DNA of 64,000 bases, from the NCBI GenBank assembly GCA_016927835.1, contig JAFGMA010000203.1:1-64000 (forward strand). The letters are read 5' to 3'. Of this stretch, positions 54,533 through 63,938 are shown piece by piece (within the stretch, counting starts at the first letter, position 1; every line of letters starts with the position of its first letter). The position numbers were made by a program, and so were the translations under genes. This DNA is from Candidatus Zhuqueibacterota bacterium. GTDB lineage: Bacteria; Zhuqueibacterota; Zhuqueibacteria; Thermofontimicrobiales; Sulfurfontimicrobiaceae. The notes beneath the pieces were generated by a model that saw nothing but the letters and a program-made list of their open reading frames with translations, was not told the DNA's origin and did no database searches.

Positions 54533-55741
54533 ATGGCAAATGATAGCTCGGACATAATCAACGAAATAACGGGGAACAATCAACCACAGGGTGCGGTACA
54601 TCACTCTCTGGACGATTATTTTCTGGATGAGCTGCAGAATCATTTGAATTTTCTGCATTCCATCCTCACTGATAAGGCAGAAAGCAATTTTGCTCCTTCC
54701 GATCTGCAACAAATGATTCATGCTGCACAACGAATCGAAGACCTGGCAATGGTGCACGGCTATCATGAAATCGAAGCGTATGCAAATGTAGTCTTCGCAC
54801 AAATCGTGTCCCTGAAAAATAAATCTTCCTCAAATCATGCGGATAAACTAAAGCTGATACAAGCCATTTTCCATTCGATTAAAAAAATCCGTGCCATCGA
54901 GCCGACCATTGATGGCGGTGAAAGACCACCCGCCAATGATTCCGGCACCGTAGCTCTTTCGAAGAAGCATATTAATGATATTTTGCCCGCTGAAAAGTCC
55001 CTGGATGAATCACCTTCTGAGGCGAACAAACATTCGGCAACTGAATTGTTCGACATCAAAGAGGTGGATGACTTGCTGAAACTGAAAAGCAAATCAAATC
55101 CGTTGCAGCCGCGCAACCAGGAAAATCCCGACACACCGCAAACATTGCAGGTTGTTGAAGTCGATTGGGCGGCAACTGCCAGGCATGCGGCACCAGCATT
55201 CACGACAGAGCAAGTTGCATCTGATTCTGATTTTGCCGGTGACCAATTTCAGGCTGTCGAGGAATCCATGGAAGCATTGCTGGAAGTGTTTTCAGCTTCG
55301 CATGAAATTGAAAACATTGATTATGCAATTCAAAATATTCAGCAGGCGTTTGCGACGCTGCAAGATCTGATGCAACGCAGCGCATCGAATGACATGCAAA
55401 ATCTCTCGAATCTGGTTGCAAAAATTTGCCATAATAATTTGTCATCCGAAATATTCAGGAAACCAGGGATTGCGGTCCTTTTTAAGGAGATTATTGATAT
55501 TTTTAAAGCCTATCTCAATGACGAAACCGAAAGCTCGGATCGAATCAAGCATGTTGTGCTTGAATTGGTCGATATATTTAAATCCAATTCGCAATCGGAA
55601 AAACCTGGCATATCGGAAACACTCGCCCCTGATGATGATGAAATCCTCGAAAAAAAAGCTGTCTCCCCATCACCGAAAAAGAGAATCAAATTGATACCTT
55701 CGAAAGAAGATGTACGACGCAGATGGATTCTCAAATTTTAA
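54533..55741 (+). CDS. protein with two degenerate Hpt-like modules
   Basis: Unrecognised 402-aa soluble protein. An N-terminal helical module (about 25-95) has QRIEDLAMVHGYHEIEAYA in the Hpt core position, with Gln for His. A second module (about 240-335) has ATLQDLMQRSASNDMQNLS. Between them lies a charged linker with LFDIKEVDDLL; the FtsZ-like protein linker has YFDIKEIETVD, a possible shared docking motif. The C-terminus is basic (KKRIKLIPSKEDVRRRWILK). The ATG at 54533 is chosen over a GTG at 54524; neither has a strong ribosome site. It is adjacent to the FtsZ-like gene and similar in module type, so all three products probably act together. Confidence 0.6.
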   Translation: MANDSSDIINEITGNNQPQGAVHHSLDDYFLDELQNHLNFLHSILTDKAESNFAPSDLQQMIHAAQRIEDLAMVHGYHEIEAYANVVFAQIVSLKNKSSSNHADKLKLIQAIFHSIKKIRAIEPTIDGGERPPANDSGTVALSKKHINDILPAEKSLDESPSEANKHSATELFDIKEVDDLLKLKSKSNPLQPRNQENPDTPQTLQVVEVDWAATARHAAPAFTTEQVASDSDFAGDQFQAVEESMEALLEVFSASHEIENIDYAIQNIQQAFATLQDLMQRSASNDMQNLSNLVAKICHNNLSSEIFRKPGIAVLFKEIIDIFKAYLNDETESSDRIKHVVLELVDIFKSNSQSEKPGISETLAPDDDEILEKKAVSPSPKKRIKLIPSKEDVRRRWILKF

Positions 55742-56069
55742 ATAGCCGCCTGGTTTCGCATTCCCCGAATTACCCGAAACATCCCCATAGGTTTGATTTA
55801 AACTTTCAATCTGTTATCTCATTCGCGGCTCATCCGAATTTCATCGTCGAAATTCTACGGAACTCCCTCTGTTATAGCAGCCAGAACTGAAGCAAGGAAG
55901 CACATTAAATCGCTGAATTCTAACATGCTGAGCGATCAGGCTCGAAGGGAAAAAAGTATTGATTATTTGGAAAATATTTGCTATACTTTTCGAATATTTT
56001 GAGCATTTATTTGCCGCTCTCACCACCTGGCAGTATTTAATCGGGTAATTCAAAAATAACGAAAAAAGC
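55742..56069. other. intergenic region before hutH
   Basis: There is no gene. A consensus-like sigma-70 promoter lies at 55959-55987. Nothing else was recognised. Confidence 0.6.
55959..55987 (+). promoter_or_regulatory. sigma-70 promoter of hutH
   Basis: TTGATT (55959-55964), a 17-bp spacer and TATACT (55982-55987), 83 bp upstream of the hutH start codon. Confidence 0.6.
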
Positions 56070-57593
56070 ATGAAAATACTCGAGCTCGATGGCGAGCATC
56101 TGACAATTGAAAATGTGGCTGAAATTGCCGCTTCCCAATGCATTGTAACGGCAGCATCGCTGGCGAGGTCGAAAGTAGAAAAGTGCCGGCGTTTTGTCGA
56201 AAAAGCAATAGACCAGGGGCGTGTAATCTATGGGGTTAATACCGGCTTTGGGAAATTTAGCGATGTCCGCATCCGCGATGATCTGCTAGAACGGCTTCAG
56301 GAAAATCTTGTGATGAGTCACGCTGCCGGTGTAGGCTCGCCGCTGCCGGCGGATGTTGTGCGCGCAATTTTGCTGCTGAAAGCCAATACGCTTTTGCGAG
56401 GTTACTCCGGTTGCCGCTTTGAAATCATCGAGAGACTGCTGGCGCTATTAAATAAAAATGTATTACCAATTATTCCGGAAAAAGGTTCGGTAGGCGCATC
56501 CGGCGATCTGGCACCACTGGCTCATCTGGCACTGGTTCTTATCGGGAAGGGAGAAGCGATTTGTAACGGTCAAAAACTAAACGGAGCCGATGCATTAAAA
56601 TGCGCCGGTCTGGAGCGGATTCAATTGAAGGCTAAAGAAGGTCTGGCGCTTCTAAACGGAACCCAGGTATCGACCGCGATGTCGGCGCTGGCAATATCAG
56701 CTCTTGAATCGCTGCTGGTCCACGCCGATATCATTGGTGCGCTGAGCACCGAAGCACTCAAAGGCACTCCCAGCGCATTCGATCAGAGAATCCACGCCGT
56801 GCGCGGTCTGAAAGGGCAAATTGAATCCGCCCAAAATTTGAGAAATCTGCTCGAAGGCAGTGAAAATGTCGCTTCTCACAAAGATTGCCCTAAAATTCAG
56901 GATGCTTATAGCTTGCGCTGTATGCCCCAGGTACACGGATCAGCCAGAGACGCAACCGCGTTTTGCCGTTCTGTTATCAGCGCCGAACTCAACAGCGCTA
57001 CCGATAATCCGCTTATTTTTCATGATGATGAAGTCGTTTTATCGGGTGGAAATTTCCACGCGCAACCAATATCCACCGCTGCCGATGTGCTTGCTATCGC
57101 TGCCGCCCAATTAGCCAATATTTCAGAACGCCGAATTGAATACATGCTCGATCCGGCGACAAGTGAAATGGCAGGCTTTTTGACCGAAGATGGCGGCTTG
57201 AATTCGGGTTTCATGATTGCCCAGGTTACCGCTGCCAGTCTCGTTTCCGAGAATAAAGTCCTGTGTCATCCGGCTTCCGTCGATTCAATTCCGACTTCAG
57301 CCAATAAGGAGGATTTTGTCAGTATGGCAGCACTCGCCGCGCGAAAGGCGCTGGATGTTGTGCAAAACGCGGAATACGTTCTGGCGATCGAGCTGCTGTG
57401 TGCCGTGCAGGGATTCGACTTCAAAAACCAGCGCTCAAGCAATGCTTTGAATGCAATTATTCGGGAAATACGCGCGGAAATTCCTCACTGGGATCAAGAT
57501 CGAATTATGTATCACGACATCGAAACCGCCCGAAATATCATTAAGAGCCAGAAACTTATTATGATTGCCCGGGAATCGCTGGCGCTGGCATAA
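56070..57593 (+). CDS. hutH: histidine ammonia-lyase
   Basis: The 507-aa enzyme deaminates histidine to urocanate, the first step of histidine breakdown. The Ala-Ser-Gly triad that forms the MIO cofactor lies in GSVGASGDLAPLAHLALVL (about residue 140). Other HAL motifs are VIYGVNTGFGKF, LVMSHAAGVGSPL, LLNGTQVSTA, DAYSLRCMPQVHG, DNPLIF and SGGNFHAQP. The His of SHAAG and overall length fit HAL rather than tyrosine or phenylalanine ammonia-lyase. No other hut gene lies in the window, so the pathway is either dispersed or incomplete. Confidence 0.95.
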   Translation: MKILELDGEHLTIENVAEIAASQCIVTAASLARSKVEKCRRFVEKAIDQGRVIYGVNTGFGKFSDVRIRDDLLERLQENLVMSHAAGVGSPLPADVVRAILLLKANTLLRGYSGCRFEIIERLLALLNKNVLPIIPEKGSVGASGDLAPLAHLALVLIGKGEAICNGQKLNGADALKCAGLERIQLKAKEGLALLNGTQVSTAMSALAISALESLLVHADIIGALSTEALKGTPSAFDQRIHAVRGLKGQIESAQNLRNLLEGSENVASHKDCPKIQDAYSLRCMPQVHGSARDATAFCRSVISAELNSATDNPLIFHDDEVVLSGGNFHAQPISTAADVLAIAAAQLANISERRIEYMLDPATSEMAGFLTEDGGLNSGFMIAQVTAASLVSENKVLCHPASVDSIPTSANKEDFVSMAALAARKALDVVQNAEYVLAIELLCAVQGFDFKNQRSSNALNAIIREIRAEIPHWDQDRIMYHDIETARNIIKSQKLIMIARESLALA

Positions 57594-57886
57594 ACATAAC
57601 CTTTTGTATGAAGAGGAATATGTCGATGAATGGGGCGCCGTTAGCAGGTGTCACCACCTTGATGCGGAAGACCATGGTTTTGGAGTACAGTAATGGGTTC
57701 AAAGTGCTTTCAGGTGTGCACCCGATGGCGCGTATCGCTATGTGCGATTGAGCGATTCGCATGGCTGAACCACACAAACTTGATCACGTGAATTGACCGA
57801 TTTTTTCAAAAATTACGCAAAACTAGTCAGGAGCAATTTTCTGTCATGTCTGCTTCTGCGGATCTACAAACTTATCGGAGAGAAAA

Positions 57887-59353
57887 ATGGCTGAGAAATT
57901 AATAATGGAAGGATTAACTTTCGATGATATCTTGTTATTGCCCAACGAATCGGATGTGCTTCCGCGCGAGACCAATATACAAACGCGTCTTTCTCGACAC
58001 ATCGCTCTGAACATCCCCCTCGTCAGCGCCGCTATGGATACCGTCACCGAGGCTGCTTTAGCAATTGCCCTGGCACGTGAAGGCGGCATTGGTATCATTC
58101 ATAAAAACATGAGCATTGGAAAACAAGCTTCGGAGGTCGATCAGGTTAAGCGTTCGGAAAGCGGCATGATTTTACATCCCATTACGCTGTCCTCCGACAG
58201 ATGCATCCGCGATGCATTGGATTTGATGGAGCGCTATCGAATTTCAGGCGTACCAATAGTTGATGGAGGAAAATTGGTGGGCATTCTGACGAACAGGGAC
58301 TTGCGCTTCGAAACAGACGATACATTGAAAATATCGGAACGGATGACAAGTCGAAATTTAATCACAGCACCTGAAGGGACGACGTTGGAAGAAGCCGAAG
58401 TATTGCTCCAAAAACATAAAATTGAAAAATTGCTAATCGTCGACGGCAATCAGCGCCTGAAGGGACTCATCACGGTGAAGGATATTCAAAAGAAGAAGAA
58501 ATATCCCGATGCTGCCAAAGATCAGCATGGACGCTTGCGCGTTGGTGCAGCCGTGGGTGTAACTCCTGACGTATTGGAGCGAACCGAAGCGCTCGTAAAC
58601 GCAGGCGCAGATGTCATCGCAGTTGATACTGCCCACGGACACTCAAAAGGTGTCATCTCAACAGTGAAGCAAATAAAGGCGCAATTCGGCGAGATTGAAA
58701 TAATTGCCGGAAATGTCGCCACATTTGACGGGGCGCAGGCGCTCATCGACTGTGGCGCGGATGCGATAAAAGTTGGCATCGGACCAAGCGCGATTTGCAC
58801 GACGCGAGTCGTTACCGGCGTGGGTGTTCCCCAGGTAACCGCTATCATTGAGTGCGCCAGAGCTTGCAAAAAACATAGCATCCCGCTCATCGCAGACGGT
58901 GGAATCAAGCAGACTGGTGATATTGCCAAAGCGATTGCTGCCGGCGCCGATTCGGTTATGATCGGCAGTTTATTCGCTGGAACACAGGAAAGCCCCGGCG
59001 ATATCGAATTTTTGGAGGGACGAAGCTATAAAGTTTATCGCGGAATGGGTTCGCTAGGTGCAATGAAAGAAGGCAGCAAAGACCGCTATTTTCAGGGGGA
59101 ACAAAGCGATGTTAAAAAGCTCGTTCCTGAAGGCATCGAAGGCAGGGTTCCCTATCGCGGACCATTGAGCAATGGCGTCTACCAAATGACAGGCGGTTTG
59201 AAAGCGGCAATGGGGTATTGTGGTGCAAAATCGATCGCGGAAATGCAGCAAAAAGCCCGGTTTATCAAAATGACGCTCGCCGGCTTGAAAGAAAGCCATC
59301 CGCACGATGTGATTGTAACGAAGGAAGCACCTAATTATAAAATGGACCGTTGA
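57887..59353 (+). CDS. guaB: inosine-5'-monophosphate dehydrogenase
   Basis: The 488-aa enzyme oxidises IMP to XMP with NAD, the committed step of GMP synthesis. It has the N-terminal [11 protein letters not shown] motif, two CBS domains (about 95-205), the catalytic-loop cysteine in [18 protein letters not shown], the [11 protein letters not shown] phosphate site, the [12 protein letters not shown] segment and the mobile flap with [16 protein letters not shown] precedes the ATG. It is convergent with rpsT and is a standard full-length IMPDH. Confidence 0.97.
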   Translation: MAEKLIMEGLTFDDILLLPNESDVLPRETNIQTRLSRHIALNIPLVSAAMDTVTEAALAIALAREGGIGIIHKNMSIGKQASEVDQVKRSESGMILHPITLSSDRCIRDALDLMERYRISGVPIVDGGKLVGILTNRDLRFETDDTLKISERMTSRNLITAPEGTTLEEAEVLLQKHKIEKLLIVDGNQRLKGLITVKDIQKKKKYPDAAKDQHGRLRVGAAVGVTPDVLERTEALVNAGADVIAVDTAHGHSKGVISTVKQIKAQFGEIEIIAGNVATFDGAQALIDCGADAIKVGIGPSAICTTRVVTGVGVPQVTAIIECARACKKHSIPLIADGGIKQTGDIAKAIAAGADSVMIGSLFAGTQESPGDIEFLEGRSYKVYRGMGSLGAMKEGSKDRYFQGEQSDVKKLVPEGIEGRVPYRGPLSNGVYQMTGGLKAAMGYCGAKSIAEMQQKARFIKMTLAGLKESHPHDVIVTKEAPNYKMDR

Positions 59354-59421
59354 ACAAAATTTGATGTATGGATAGTGGATTCATAAATGAAGGGGTGATG
59401 AAAATGTGGAATACAAAAAAA

Positions 59422-59490
59422 GAAACCGGGTTCGCTCCACCACACCGGGATTAGGGGGAGTTACCGGTTGCGGTTGGCTGACCCGGTTTC
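59422..59490. other. long inverted repeat between convergent guaB and rpsT
   Basis: GAAACCGGGT (59422-59431) is perfectly complementary to ACCCGGTTTC (59481-59490) and encloses 49 nt that contain further GC-rich pairing. It may end transcription of guaB from the plus strand. No U tract follows, so this is uncertain. Confidence 0.4.
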
Positions 59491-59496
59491 AAATAG

Positions 59497-59524
59497 TAAA
59501 AAATCCTTGGGGTTAGCCTCCAAG
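59497..59524 (-). terminator. candidate rpsT terminator
   Basis: On the minus strand CTTGG (59524-59520) can pair with CCAAG (59510-59506) and is followed by a run of T (59503-59497). The stem overlaps the rpsT stop codon and has only five pairs. Confidence 0.35.
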
Positions 59525-59770
59525 TTTATTTACATGTTTTACTAATCTGGATTTTTGATTCGCTGCTTTATTTTTATGAATTAGCTTTTTCGTTGCCAAT
59601 TTGTCAAGCAATGACACCGCACCTTTCAGGTTTTCCTCGGCAACCGCCCTGTCCTCCGTCTGAATTACTTTCTTTATCGCGGTTTTCATTTTCGACTTAT
59701 AGTGCCTGTTATTCGCAGCCGATTTCAAATTTGTTTTTATTCTTTTTTTTGCTGATTTATGATGTGCCAT
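59513..59770 (-). CDS. rpsT: 30S ribosomal protein S20
   Basis: This 85-aa, Lys/Arg-rich protein is the helical S20 that binds 16S rRNA in the small subunit. The family pattern MAHHKSAKKRIKTNLKSAAN and NKAANQKSRLVKHVNKL is clear, and the length is normal. A GGAGAAGG site lies before the ATG, and a consensus promoter lies 34-62 bp upstream of the start codon. It is the only clear ribosomal protein in the window and is transcribed alone. Confidence 0.97.
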   Translation of the reverse strand: MAHHKSAKKRIKTNLKSAANNRHYKSKMKTAIKKVIQTEDRAVAEENLKGAVSLLDKLATKKLIHKNKAANQKSRLVKHVNKLGG

Positions 59771-59803
59771 AATCTTACCTTCTCCATCTATTATATTTTA
59801 CTC

Positions 59804-59832
59804 AATATAATAAATTAAAAATCAAATGTCAA
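59804..59832 (-). promoter_or_regulatory. sigma-70 promoter of rpsT
   Basis: On the minus strand TTGACA (59832-59827), a 17-bp spacer and TATATT (59809-59804). This is a near-perfect match, directly upstream of rpsT. It shows that the standard -35/-10 pattern is used here, rather than the Bacteroidetes-type -33/-7 pattern. Confidence 0.85.
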
Positions 59833-59983
59833 TAGAAAAATTCTTGAATTTTTAATTTAAGTGAGTTATCAACCTGTTTAGCATATAACACTTACATTTA
59901 AGTAAGAATGAGATTCTTCGTTTCAGTTCAAAAAAAACTTGATTATCAAAAAAAATATTGTTAATATTAGATTCAAAATTAAG

Positions 59984-61546
59984 ATGTGCGAATACAACCA
60001 ATTAAGGAGTTCCCTGTTGTCTGACTTCCTGAAGCGATTCGAAAATTCTTGTTCTAACTATCCTGAAAATATAGCGATTACATACAATGATCTAAACTTT
60101 TCTTATCAACAAATATGCCAGGCAACCGATCTCCTGGCACAGGCTTTGGTTAAAATGGGATTTCAAAAAGGCAATCGTATTGCTATCATTTTGCCGAATT
60201 ATGTACAATTTCCAATTTGCGTTTATGCGATTTTGAAAGCGGGCGCGGTCGCTTTTCCGATAAATTTTATGTTTAGTGAATCACAATTGCGCAATTTGCT
60301 TCAACGAACCGAGATAAAAGGCATTATAACCTGCGAAACATTTTTGAAAAAAGTTGAAGCCGCAGCTACTGATTTGGCTTTGGTTGCCCCGCTTATTGTA
60401 TTAGGAAAAAATATCAAACAATCGTATATCAGCTTAACTGAATTATTCGAATCAACTGCGCCTGAGGAACAGCCGATCGAGATCGCAAACGACGACGCTG
60501 CGATCATTTTGCACTCTTCAGCTGCTACCGGCGATCCCAAAGCCGCTGAAATTTCTCACGCGGCACTGGATATCAATTGCAATGCACTGAAAGAGCAGTT
60601 CAATTTTAATGCTAATGATTCATTTATCGTTCCGCTGCCGCTTTTCCATCCGCTTGCCCTGGTTTCGATTCTGGGAACCAGTTTTTCCTTTGGATCACGC
60701 ATTCATCTTTTGCCCTACTTTGATCCTCAAAAAATAGTGGCGCTGATAAGGCAGCAACGGATCACGGCGTTTTTCGCTATTCCATCTATTTACAAGGCGT
60801 TACTGGAAACTGATATCGATAGCGATTCTTTCGATAGCGTGCGCGTTTGTCTCGCTGCCTGGCAAACTTGTCCGGATTCCTTGCTCCGGGCATTTAAAAA
60901 TAAATTCAACCGAACGATTTTTCAGGCGTATGGTTTGATTGAAGCAACCGCTCTGGTTACGATTAATCGAATTGATCCCGAGAAAAATCCCGAATCGGTT
61001 GGCTTGCCAGTAGCCAATTTCAGCGTTAGAATCGTCGACGAGCAAAATCAGGAATTAGCGATTGGAGAAATTGGCGAGATTGTCCTCCAGGGACCCGGTC
61101 TCATGAAAGACTATGTCGGAAACATTAATGAAACAATCACCGGATTGCGCGACGAGTGGTTACACACCGGAGATCTGGGGAAATTTGATGATACAGGAAA
61201 TTTATATTTCATAGATCGGAGGGAAAATATTATCACACGCGGCGGATTTCATGTGTTTCCCGAAGAACTTGAGGCGCATCTTGCCAACCACCCCAAAATA
61301 AAGGAAGCAGCCATTATCGGTTTTCCTGATGCCATTCACGGTGAAGAGGTAAAGGCTTGCATTGTACCCACCGCGAATGAAATGCTTACATCGGAGGAGG
61401 TCATCGAATACTGCCGGCAAGCGTTCGCAGTATATAAATGTCCCAGCATCGTTGAATTTTATACGAGTTTACCGAAAAGCCCAACCGGGAAAATTCTAAA
61501 ATACCATCTGAAAAAAAATCGTGCGGAAAAAGCGCCCTTACCTTGA
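59984..61546 (+). CDS. AMP-dependent acyl-CoA synthetase-like ligase
   Basis: The product (520 aa) is an ANL-superfamily ligase that should adenylate a carboxylate and load it on CoA. Present are AIILPNYVQFPICVYAILKA, YGLIEATALVTINRIDPEKN (A5), WLHTGDLGKFDDTGNLYFID (A7), RRENIITRGGFHVFPEELE (A8) and the catalytic lysine in PKSPTGKILKYH (A10). The nucleotide loop is degenerate, SSAATGDPKAAEI instead of SGTTGxPKGV. The ATG at 59984 is used; a TTG at 59939 would add 15 residues. Neither has a good ribosome site. The substrate, probably a fatty or aryl acid, is unknown. Confidence 0.85.
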   Translation: MCEYNQLRSSLLSDFLKRFENSCSNYPENIAITYNDLNFSYQQICQATDLLAQALVKMGFQKGNRIAIILPNYVQFPICVYAILKAGAVAFPINFMFSESQLRNLLQRTEIKGIITCETFLKKVEAAATDLALVAPLIVLGKNIKQSYISLTELFESTAPEEQPIEIANDDAAIILHSSAATGDPKAAEISHAALDINCNALKEQFNFNANDSFIVPLPLFHPLALVSILGTSFSFGSRIHLLPYFDPQKIVALIRQQRITAFFAIPSIYKALLETDIDSDSFDSVRVCLAAWQTCPDSLLRAFKNKFNRTIFQAYGLIEATALVTINRIDPEKNPESVGLPVANFSVRIVDEQNQELAIGEIGEIVLQGPGLMKDYVGNINETITGLRDEWLHTGDLGKFDDTGNLYFIDRRENIITRGGFHVFPEELEAHLANHPKIKEAAIIGFPDAIHGEEVKACIVPTANEMLTSEEVIEYCRQAFAVYKCPSIVEFYTSLPKSPTGKILKYHLKKNRAEKAPLP

Positions 61547-61767
61547 CGCAAACCGTGTACTCGCTTTTTCAAGGCGATCAATTGTGCGCCAACAATATCG
61601 CTCCCGAAGGCTTGGCACCCGGCTCAGGTGCTTCAGACGCTGATGTGCTTTCAGGCATGCAATACTGCAATAATTCAGATACACATTTATAAAATAGATT
61701 CCTTCACCAATTGCTGATATTTATCGAGGTGATCGAAGAGAAAGGATAGCTATTAAGGAGGCTTATT

Positions 61768-63852
61768 GTGAAAGATTTGTCAACAGAGAAGATCAGAAAT
61801 ATCGCGTTGCTTTCCCATGGCGGCGTAGGAAAAACCTCGCTGGCTGAGGCACTTGCCTTCTGCGCCGGTGTTTCCAATAGGTTAGGTAATATCGAGGATG
61901 GCACAACGATTTCTGATTATAGCCAGGATGAAATTGAGCGAAAGGTTTCGATTAGTTCGTCGATGCTGCATTTTCAATGGCAAAAACATAAACTGAATTT
62001 AATTGATACACCCGGCTATTTCGATTTCGTCGGTGAGGTTGTCGGTGCACTGCGCGTTGTTGATTCTGCGATTGTCCTGGTGGATGCTGCTGCCGGAATC
62101 GAAGTGGGAACCGAGTCGAACTGGCAATTGGCTGCCAAAAGCAATCTCCCCCGATTGCTGTTCGTCAACAAAGTGAATAGAGAACACGCTAATTTTGACA
62201 ACGTCGTTGAAGCCGCACAGCAACGATTCGGTCACGAAACAGTGATTCTCCAATTCCCGGTAAATCAGGGAGAAGGCTTTGATGCGATCATCGATCTGGT
62301 GAAAATGAAAATGTTGACATTTGCCGACGATAAGAGCGGAAAATATACTGAATCGGAAATTCCGGCTGAGTTTGCGGACAGGGCAAATGAATTACGGTCA
62401 AATTTGGAAGAAACCATCGCAGAAAATGATGAAGCACTACTTGAAAAATTCTGTGAACTCGGTGAACTCGAACACAAAGAATTTATTAACGGATTAAGAA
62501 ATGAAGTGATCAATCAAAATATATTCCCCGTGCTTTGTGGTTCGGCAACCAGGAATATCGGTGTTCAATCACTAATCGATTTTATAATAACCTTTTGTCC
62601 GTCACCGATTGATATGCCGGAAGAGGAGGGTTTGAAACCGAATACAGAAGAAAAACTCTCACGCCCGGCAGATATAACTGCTCCCACATCAATATTCGTT
62701 TTCAAAATAAATTCCGAAATGCACATCGGTGAGCTTTCGTTCTTCAAAGTCATTTCTGGAGAGTTGAAACCCGGGAGCGATTTGCTAAATACAACCCAGG
62801 GTGCCAATGAAAAAATCGGTCAAATCTTTTCGATGAATGGGAGAAACAGAAGTGATGCAACCTCTTTCATCGCCGGCGATATCGGTGCTACGGTTAAATT
62901 GAAATCGACCCACACCGGTGATACGCTTTGCGAAAAGCGCGATCCAATCGTGTTTGCCAAAATCGCTTTCCCCGAACCGGTTATCCGAGTCGCCGTAGAG
63001 CCTAAAACCAAGGGTGATGAAGAAAAAATCGGTGCAGGCTTATCATCAATCCATGAGGAAGATCCGACATTTGTCGTCAAATATGATCCCGAAATCAAGC
63101 AGACTGTTATGTCGGGGCAGGGCGAGCTTCAACTGGACATCGTTGTCAAGCGCCTCAAAGAAAAATACGGTGTGGAAGTGAACGTCATCCAGCCAAAAAT
63201 CCCGTATCTCGAAACAATTCGTGCCAAAGTCGAAGCCCAGGGCAAATTTAAAAAACAATCCGGTGGTCGCGGTCAATACGGAGATTGCCATTTGCGCATC
63301 GAACCATTGCCCCGCGGTGAAGGATTCGTATTCTCTGATGAAATTGTTGGCGGTGTGATCCCCGGAAAATATATTCCGGCAGTAGAAAAAGGTGTCCGTG
63401 AAACCATGGAAGAAGGCGTACTTGCCGGATATCGCGTGGTGGATATTAAAGTCGCTGTATATTATGGCTCTTATCACTCTGTCGATTCATCCGATATGGC
63501 TTTCAAAATTGCAGCTTCGATGGGATTCAAGAAAGCATTTATGGAAGCGAAGCCCATGCTGCTTGAACCGATTTATAACATCGAGGTTACCGTGCCCGAG
63601 GAATATATGGGCGATGTGATGGGTGATATATCGTCGCGTCGAGGGAAAATCCAGGGAATGGAAGCCGAAGGTCCCTTCCAGATAATCAAAGCTAAAGTAC
63701 CGTTGGCTGAATTGTACAAATATTCAACAACCTTGCGCTCTTTAACCCAGGGACGCGGATTGCACAGACGATCTTTTTCCCATTACGAACAAGTTCCAAA
63801 TGAAAATGCGGAGAAGATAATCGCCGAATCTCAAAAACACAAGGAAAATTAG
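61768..63852 (+). CDS. elongation factor G paralogue (EF-G2-like GTPase)
   Basis: The 694-aa protein has all EF-G domains: a GTPase (1-285), the beta-barrel domain II, domain III/V and domain IV (SGGRGQYGDCHLRIEPLPRG). The G motifs differ from canonical EF-G: G1 is SHGGVGKTS instead of AHIDAGKTT, switch II is DTPGYFDFVGE (His to Tyr), and G4 is NKVN (134-137) instead of NKxD. These changes, especially the first two, are seen in EF-G2-type paralogues; the Asp-to-Asn in G4 is unusual and could lower guanine specificity. The start is a GTG with AAGGAGG 6 nt upstream. A strong terminator follows. Confidence 0.85.
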   Translation: MKDLSTEKIRNIALLSHGGVGKTSLAEALAFCAGVSNRLGNIEDGTTISDYSQDEIERKVSISSSMLHFQWQKHKLNLIDTPGYFDFVGEVVGALRVVDSAIVLVDAAAGIEVGTESNWQLAAKSNLPRLLFVNKVNREHANFDNVVEAAQQRFGHETVILQFPVNQGEGFDAIIDLVKMKMLTFADDKSGKYTESEIPAEFADRANELRSNLEETIAENDEALLEKFCELGELEHKEFINGLRNEVINQNIFPVLCGSATRNIGVQSLIDFIITFCPSPIDMPEEEGLKPNTEEKLSRPADITAPTSIFVFKINSEMHIGELSFFKVISGELKPGSDLLNTTQGANEKIGQIFSMNGRNRSDATSFIAGDIGATVKLKSTHTGDTLCEKRDPIVFAKIAFPEPVIRVAVEPKTKGDEEKIGAGLSSIHEEDPTFVVKYDPEIKQTVMSGQGELQLDIVVKRLKEKYGVEVNVIQPKIPYLETIRAKVEAQGKFKKQSGGRGQYGDCHLRIEPLPRGEGFVFSDEIVGGVIPGKYIPAVEKGVRETMEEGVLAGYRVVDIKVAVYYGSYHSVDSSDMAFKIAASMGFKKAFMEAKPMLLEPIYNIEVTVPEEYMGDVMGDISSRRGKIQGMEAEGPFQIIKAKVPLAELYKYSTTLRSLTQGRGLHRRSFSHYEQVPNENAEKIIAESQKHKEN

Positions 63853-63857
63853 CATTT

Positions 63858-63900
63858 TATTAAAGGGCATTGAGATTGGACATCTCAATGCCCTTTAATA
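63858..63900 (+). terminator. strong stem-loop after the EF-G-like gene
   Basis: A perfect 19-bp stem (5' arm with TTAAAGGGCATTGAGAT, 3' arm with ATCTCAATGCCCTTTAA) closes a TGGAC loop just after the stop codon. It could also serve a minus-strand gene on the other side. Confidence 0.7.
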
Positions 63901-63908
63901 TGCTCCAC

Positions 63909-63925
63909 CCTGCAAAATGCAGGGA
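63909..63925 (-). terminator. small hairpin at the 3' end of a minus-strand gene
   Basis: CCCTGCA-aaa-TGCAGGG, a perfect 7-bp hairpin, lies about 14 bp past the stop of the possible partial gene at the window edge. Confidence 0.35.
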
Positions 63926-63938
63926 TCAAGTCAGCGAG

